Of a stretch of 64,000 nt of DNA, positions 61,742-64,000 are shown in pieces. Below the pieces are notes generated by a model. The model saw only the letters and a list, made by a program, of their open reading frames with translations. It had not been told where the DNA came from and did not search any database. Source of the stretch: Nitrincola iocasae (GTDB taxonomy: Bacteria > Pseudomonadota > Gammaproteobacteria > Pseudomonadales > Balneatricaceae). A program made the translations under genes and the position numbers. The number at the start of each line of letters is the position of its first letter. Positions within the stretch are counted from its first letter, which is position 1. The stretch is taken from the NCBI RefSeq assembly GCF_008727795.1, contig NZ_CP044222.1:1426001-1490000 (forward strand). Reading direction: 5' to 3'.

Positions 61742-63631
61742 ATGGAAACAGCTATTGCAGTGGTATTAGAGACTAGTGGAGAAGTATTTGCACGGACAGC
61801 GGATGGTTCACTCAGATCTCTGCAGCCGGGCGATGAGCTTTTTGCCGGAGAAACCCTGGTAACCGCTGAAGGCGGTCGTGTGGTACTGGATTTCGGTAAC
61901 GGAGAAATAGCCGCGCTTGGACCAAATCAAGCCATTCAGATGAATGAACAGCTTCTGGGTAGTTCAGAACCTGCCCCCCAGGATAATCAGTTAACCGATC
62001 CAAGTGTCGATGCCGTTCTGGCCGCACTGGAAGGTGATGGAGATCTACTGGATGAGCTGGAAGCACCTGCGGCTGGTGCCGATGGTGCGCCTGAAGGCGG
62101 CGGCAGCAGTATTGTTCAGCTGGTGCGTATCTTTGAATCAGTTGATCCGCTGGCCTTTTCTTTTGACCCGCTAGCTGTAGAGCCCTTCGAAGCACCTATT
62201 GGTGATCAGGATGAGCTACTTGCTGATGAGGATGATGGCACTGTATTACCACCTGAATTGGCCTTGTCTTCTGTTCAGATGGTGTTGGCTGGCGCAACAG
62301 CAATCACTACAGCAAATGGCATGATTGATCTGGGTGATTTTGAACAGCATCAACTCTACAATCCGGCACCACGCCCTAACAGCACGCGTCCAGCAAGTTT
62401 GCAGGGGTTGCCAAAAGAATTTATCGAGTCCGAGTTAGGGCTGGAACCCGGTACACTTGATCAGTTTAATCCGGATAGCAACGGCGTTGTAAATCACACA
62501 GATACGGTGGATGCATGGGATGGCAAGTTGACTTCATCTCAGGTTTCCGTCAAGGAAGGCACAGGAATTCAGTTTGGCTGGGTTTTTTATAATGGTGAAG
62601 GAACGGTCAGCTACATTGAAGAAGGTAAGAATGATCTGGTAGTGGTAGTTGTCACCAAACCTGATGGCACCAAGGAAGTATTGCAAGTCAGCTCTTCTGA
62701 AGAGCTGCAAGCCGCCATAACAGGTAATGGACAGTTCAACTATCAAGCTGATCAGGAAGGTACCTACCGTTTTGACTGGTTAGTCCTGAATGGTCGTGAC
62801 ACCAACTTCGATTCAGCGCTGGCGATTTCTCAGCCTGCTTTTACCCTCAATGGTTCTGACTATTACGGTCAGCCAGTGGATCTGTCAATTGATGCATCCT
62901 TGAGCAGTGCGCTGCCAGGCGAAAGCTTGTCTGTTGAGATCTCAGGCGTTCCGGCCGGAGCTTCTTTCAGTGCCGGGAGTGATCAGGGCGGTGGTATCTG
63001 GAGCTTCACACCAGCAGAATTGGAAGGCTTGCAGTTTCTGCCACCAGTAGGATTTAGTGGCGATCTGCTACTGAATGTTACAGCCACGGCAACGCTGGAC
63101 GGCGTATCCGAAAGTGTATCTGGAGATCTGGCCATAGTCGTTGATGTGACCACTAACACAGTGTCTGAAGGTTCAATTAATGATGATGTTCTGACAGGCA
63201 CCTCCGGAAATGATCTGATTCATGGTTATGCAGGCGATGATCAGATTAATGCCGGTGCCGGAAATGATATTATGTTCGGCGGCCTGGGGGCTGATACCTT
63301 TGCCTGGGATTTGGGTGATCAAGGGACAGAGGCAGCACCTGCGCTGGATATTGTCGGTGATTTCACACTGGGTGATTTTGGTGTAGATGCCAATGCGGAT
63401 CGCATTGATCTGGCTGATCTGCTGTCTTTTAGTGGTGGATCAGACGAAATAACCGATTTCCTTTCTGTCAGTGTCAGCGGTAGTGACTCCGTCATCTCCA
63501 TTAGTAATGACGGTGATGGTACAATAACGCAGAACATCGTACTAAAAGATGTCGATCTGTCTACACTGGGTAGCAATGAGGCTGAAATCATAGATTCCCT
63601 GATCAGCAGCGGTAACCTGATCGTTGAATAA
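61742..63631 (+). CDS. Short LapA-type retained RTX adhesin with LapG cleavage site
   Basis: A 629-residue acidic protein. Residues 1-130 are a LapA-type retention module (GEVFARTADGSLRSLQPGDE, IAALGPNQAIQMNEQ, VDAVLAALEGDGDLLDELE) with the LapG-type site PAAG at residues 109-112, then VQLVRIFESVDPL. Residues about 220-360 hold an unassigned beta-rich domain; residues about 375-470 resemble a T1SS adhesin repeat (GVPAGASFSAGSDQGGGIWS). The tail has RTX nonapeptides (GNDLIHGYAGDDQINAGAG) and a C-terminal T1SS signal. Known LapA adhesins have thousands of residues, so this is very short. Export by LapEBC and release by LapG are inferred. Confidence 0.88.
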   Translation: METAIAVVLETSGEVFARTADGSLRSLQPGDELFAGETLVTAEGGRVVLDFGNGEIAALGPNQAIQMNEQLLGSSEPAPQDNQLTDPSVDAVLAALEGDGDLLDELEAPAAGADGAPEGGGSSIVQLVRIFESVDPLAFSFDPLAVEPFEAPIGDQDELLADEDDGTVLPPELALSSVQMVLAGATAITTANGMIDLGDFEQHQLYNPAPRPNSTRPASLQGLPKEFIESELGLEPGTLDQFNPDSNGVVNHTDTVDAWDGKLTSSQVSVKEGTGIQFGWVFYNGEGTVSYIEEGKNDLVVVVVTKPDGTKEVLQVSSSEELQAAITGNGQFNYQADQEGTYRFDWLVLNGRDTNFDSALAISQPAFTLNGSDYYGQPVDLSIDASLSSALPGESLSVEISGVPAGASFSAGSDQGGGIWSFTPAELEGLQFLPPVGFSGDLLLNVTATATLDGVSESVSGDLAIVVDVTTNTVSEGSINDDVLTGTSGNDLIHGYAGDDQINAGAGNDIMFGGLGADTFAWDLGDQGTEAAPALDIVGDFTLGDFGVDANADRIDLADLLSFSGGSDEITDFLSVSVSGSDSVISISNDGDGTITQNIVLKDVDLSTLGSNEAEIIDSLISSGNLIVE

Positions 63632-63660
63632 CTATATAAGTAAATCAAGGAGTTTTTGAA

Positions 63661-64000
63661 ATGAAACGCATAATTACAGGTATGGTTCTATTGCTGGTTT
63701 CCGCGTTTACATCAGCGGCAAGTGTTACAATTTCCAATCCAACAGCTGTGACGGGTGCAAGTAATTTTCCGGTATCGCTGACATCGTTCGCTACCACTGA
63801 TACGTCGGCTGTAGCTACGTTTATTGGGCTGGATACCCTGCAATCATTCGCGGTTGAAATGGATGTGCTGACGTCTGCTACTGGGACTTTGAGCTTCGAT
63901 ATTTCTACCACTGTAGATGAGTGGACCGTAAGCATTCTGAATACCTCAACCAATGTGGCTACAGTTTTGGGTAGCTGGTGGAGTGGTGGCTTGTTTGGTG
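63661..64000 (+). CDS. Secreted protein of unknown function, downstream of the adhesin (3' end outside window)
   Basis: An open frame of 113 codons running past the window end. It starts ATG at 63661 with AAGGAG seven bases before, 29 bp after the adhesin stop, so the two are probably one operon. Residues 1-20 are a Sec signal peptide (MKRIITGMVLLLVSAFTSAA). The rest is Thr/Ser/Val-rich and probably beta-stranded (TGTLSFDISTTVDEWTVSIL), with no cysteine. I do not recognise a family. A surface or matrix partner of the adhesin is possible, not shown. Confidence 0.7.
   Translation, partial: MKRIITGMVLLLVSAFTSAASVTISNPTAVTGASNFPVSLTSFATTDTSAVATFIGLDTLQSFAVEMDVLTSATGTLSFDISTTVDEWTVSILNTSTNVATVLGSWWSGGLFG

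Overview
The window looks like about 64 kb of chromosome from a marine or halophilic gammaproteobacterium of the Oceanospirillales/Pseudomonadales type. This is inferred from gene content: the NAD-GDH / DUF2835 / pyrD / rmf / rlmKL neighbourhood and the gltA-sdh-suc-lpd supercluster as in pseudomonads, an ectoine operon with its own aspartokinase, an LapD/LapG adhesin-release system, and abundant short extragenic palindromes (REPs). No phage, plasmid, IS, CRISPR, rRNA or tRNA was seen. Almost all coding sequence is intact.

Layout. 1-7.2 kb: housekeeping and small genes (metallophosphoesterase end, rhomboid protease, YeaC-like protein, pepN, a small membrane protein, a hemerythrin protein, a GAF-GGDEF cyclase, a YfcH-like epimerase). 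7.4-16.4 kb: NAD-glutamate dehydrogenase, DUF2835, pyrD, rmf on the opposite strand, rlmKL. 16.7-29.6 kb: TCA block, with gltA divergent from sdhCDAB, then sucAB-lpd and sucCD; good sigma-70 promoters sit between gltA and sdhC, and intrinsic terminators follow sdhB and sucD. 29.8-38.8 kb: zinc-binding-domain diguanylate cyclase, DUF3301, selO, DUF599, htpG with a sigma-32 promoter, cytochrome c5, a degenerate GGDEF protein, hisC. 38.9-43.3 kb: ectR divergent from ectABC-ask. 43.4-48.9 kb: small PA3496-like protein, phaC, the Pat-type acyltransferase, a BigR-like ArsR regulator.

48.9-64 kb is a Lap biofilm-adhesion island. lapG and lapD read rightward. A leftward set follows: a large SARP/cyclase-like/AAA/TPR regulator, lapE, lapB, lapC, a LuxR-type regulator with a receiver-like domain lacking the phospho-acceptor, and a TrpB-like small protein. 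Divergent from the large regulator is a very short (629 aa) LapA-type protein with retention module, PAAG LapG site and RTX/T1SS tail, followed by a Sec-signal protein cut by the window end. The expected working is: LapEBC exports the adhesin, its N-terminus is held in the outer membrane, LapD binds c-di-GMP and sequesters LapG, and LapG cuts the adhesin when c-di-GMP falls. Two apparently active GGDEF cyclases and one degenerate GGDEF protein with an intact I-site elsewhere in the window belong to the same second-messenger network.

Five REP arrays (16.4, 35.9, 37.4, 43.3, 61.4 kb) fill intergenic gaps. They share a TGTRGGAGC head and GCGAA tail around a hairpin whose two arms co-vary, and several show 13-14 bp tandem duplication of the 5' half. 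The most unusual parts of the window are the Lap island with its mini-adhesin and large regulator, the degenerate GGDEF protein with a retained I-site, and the REP family.
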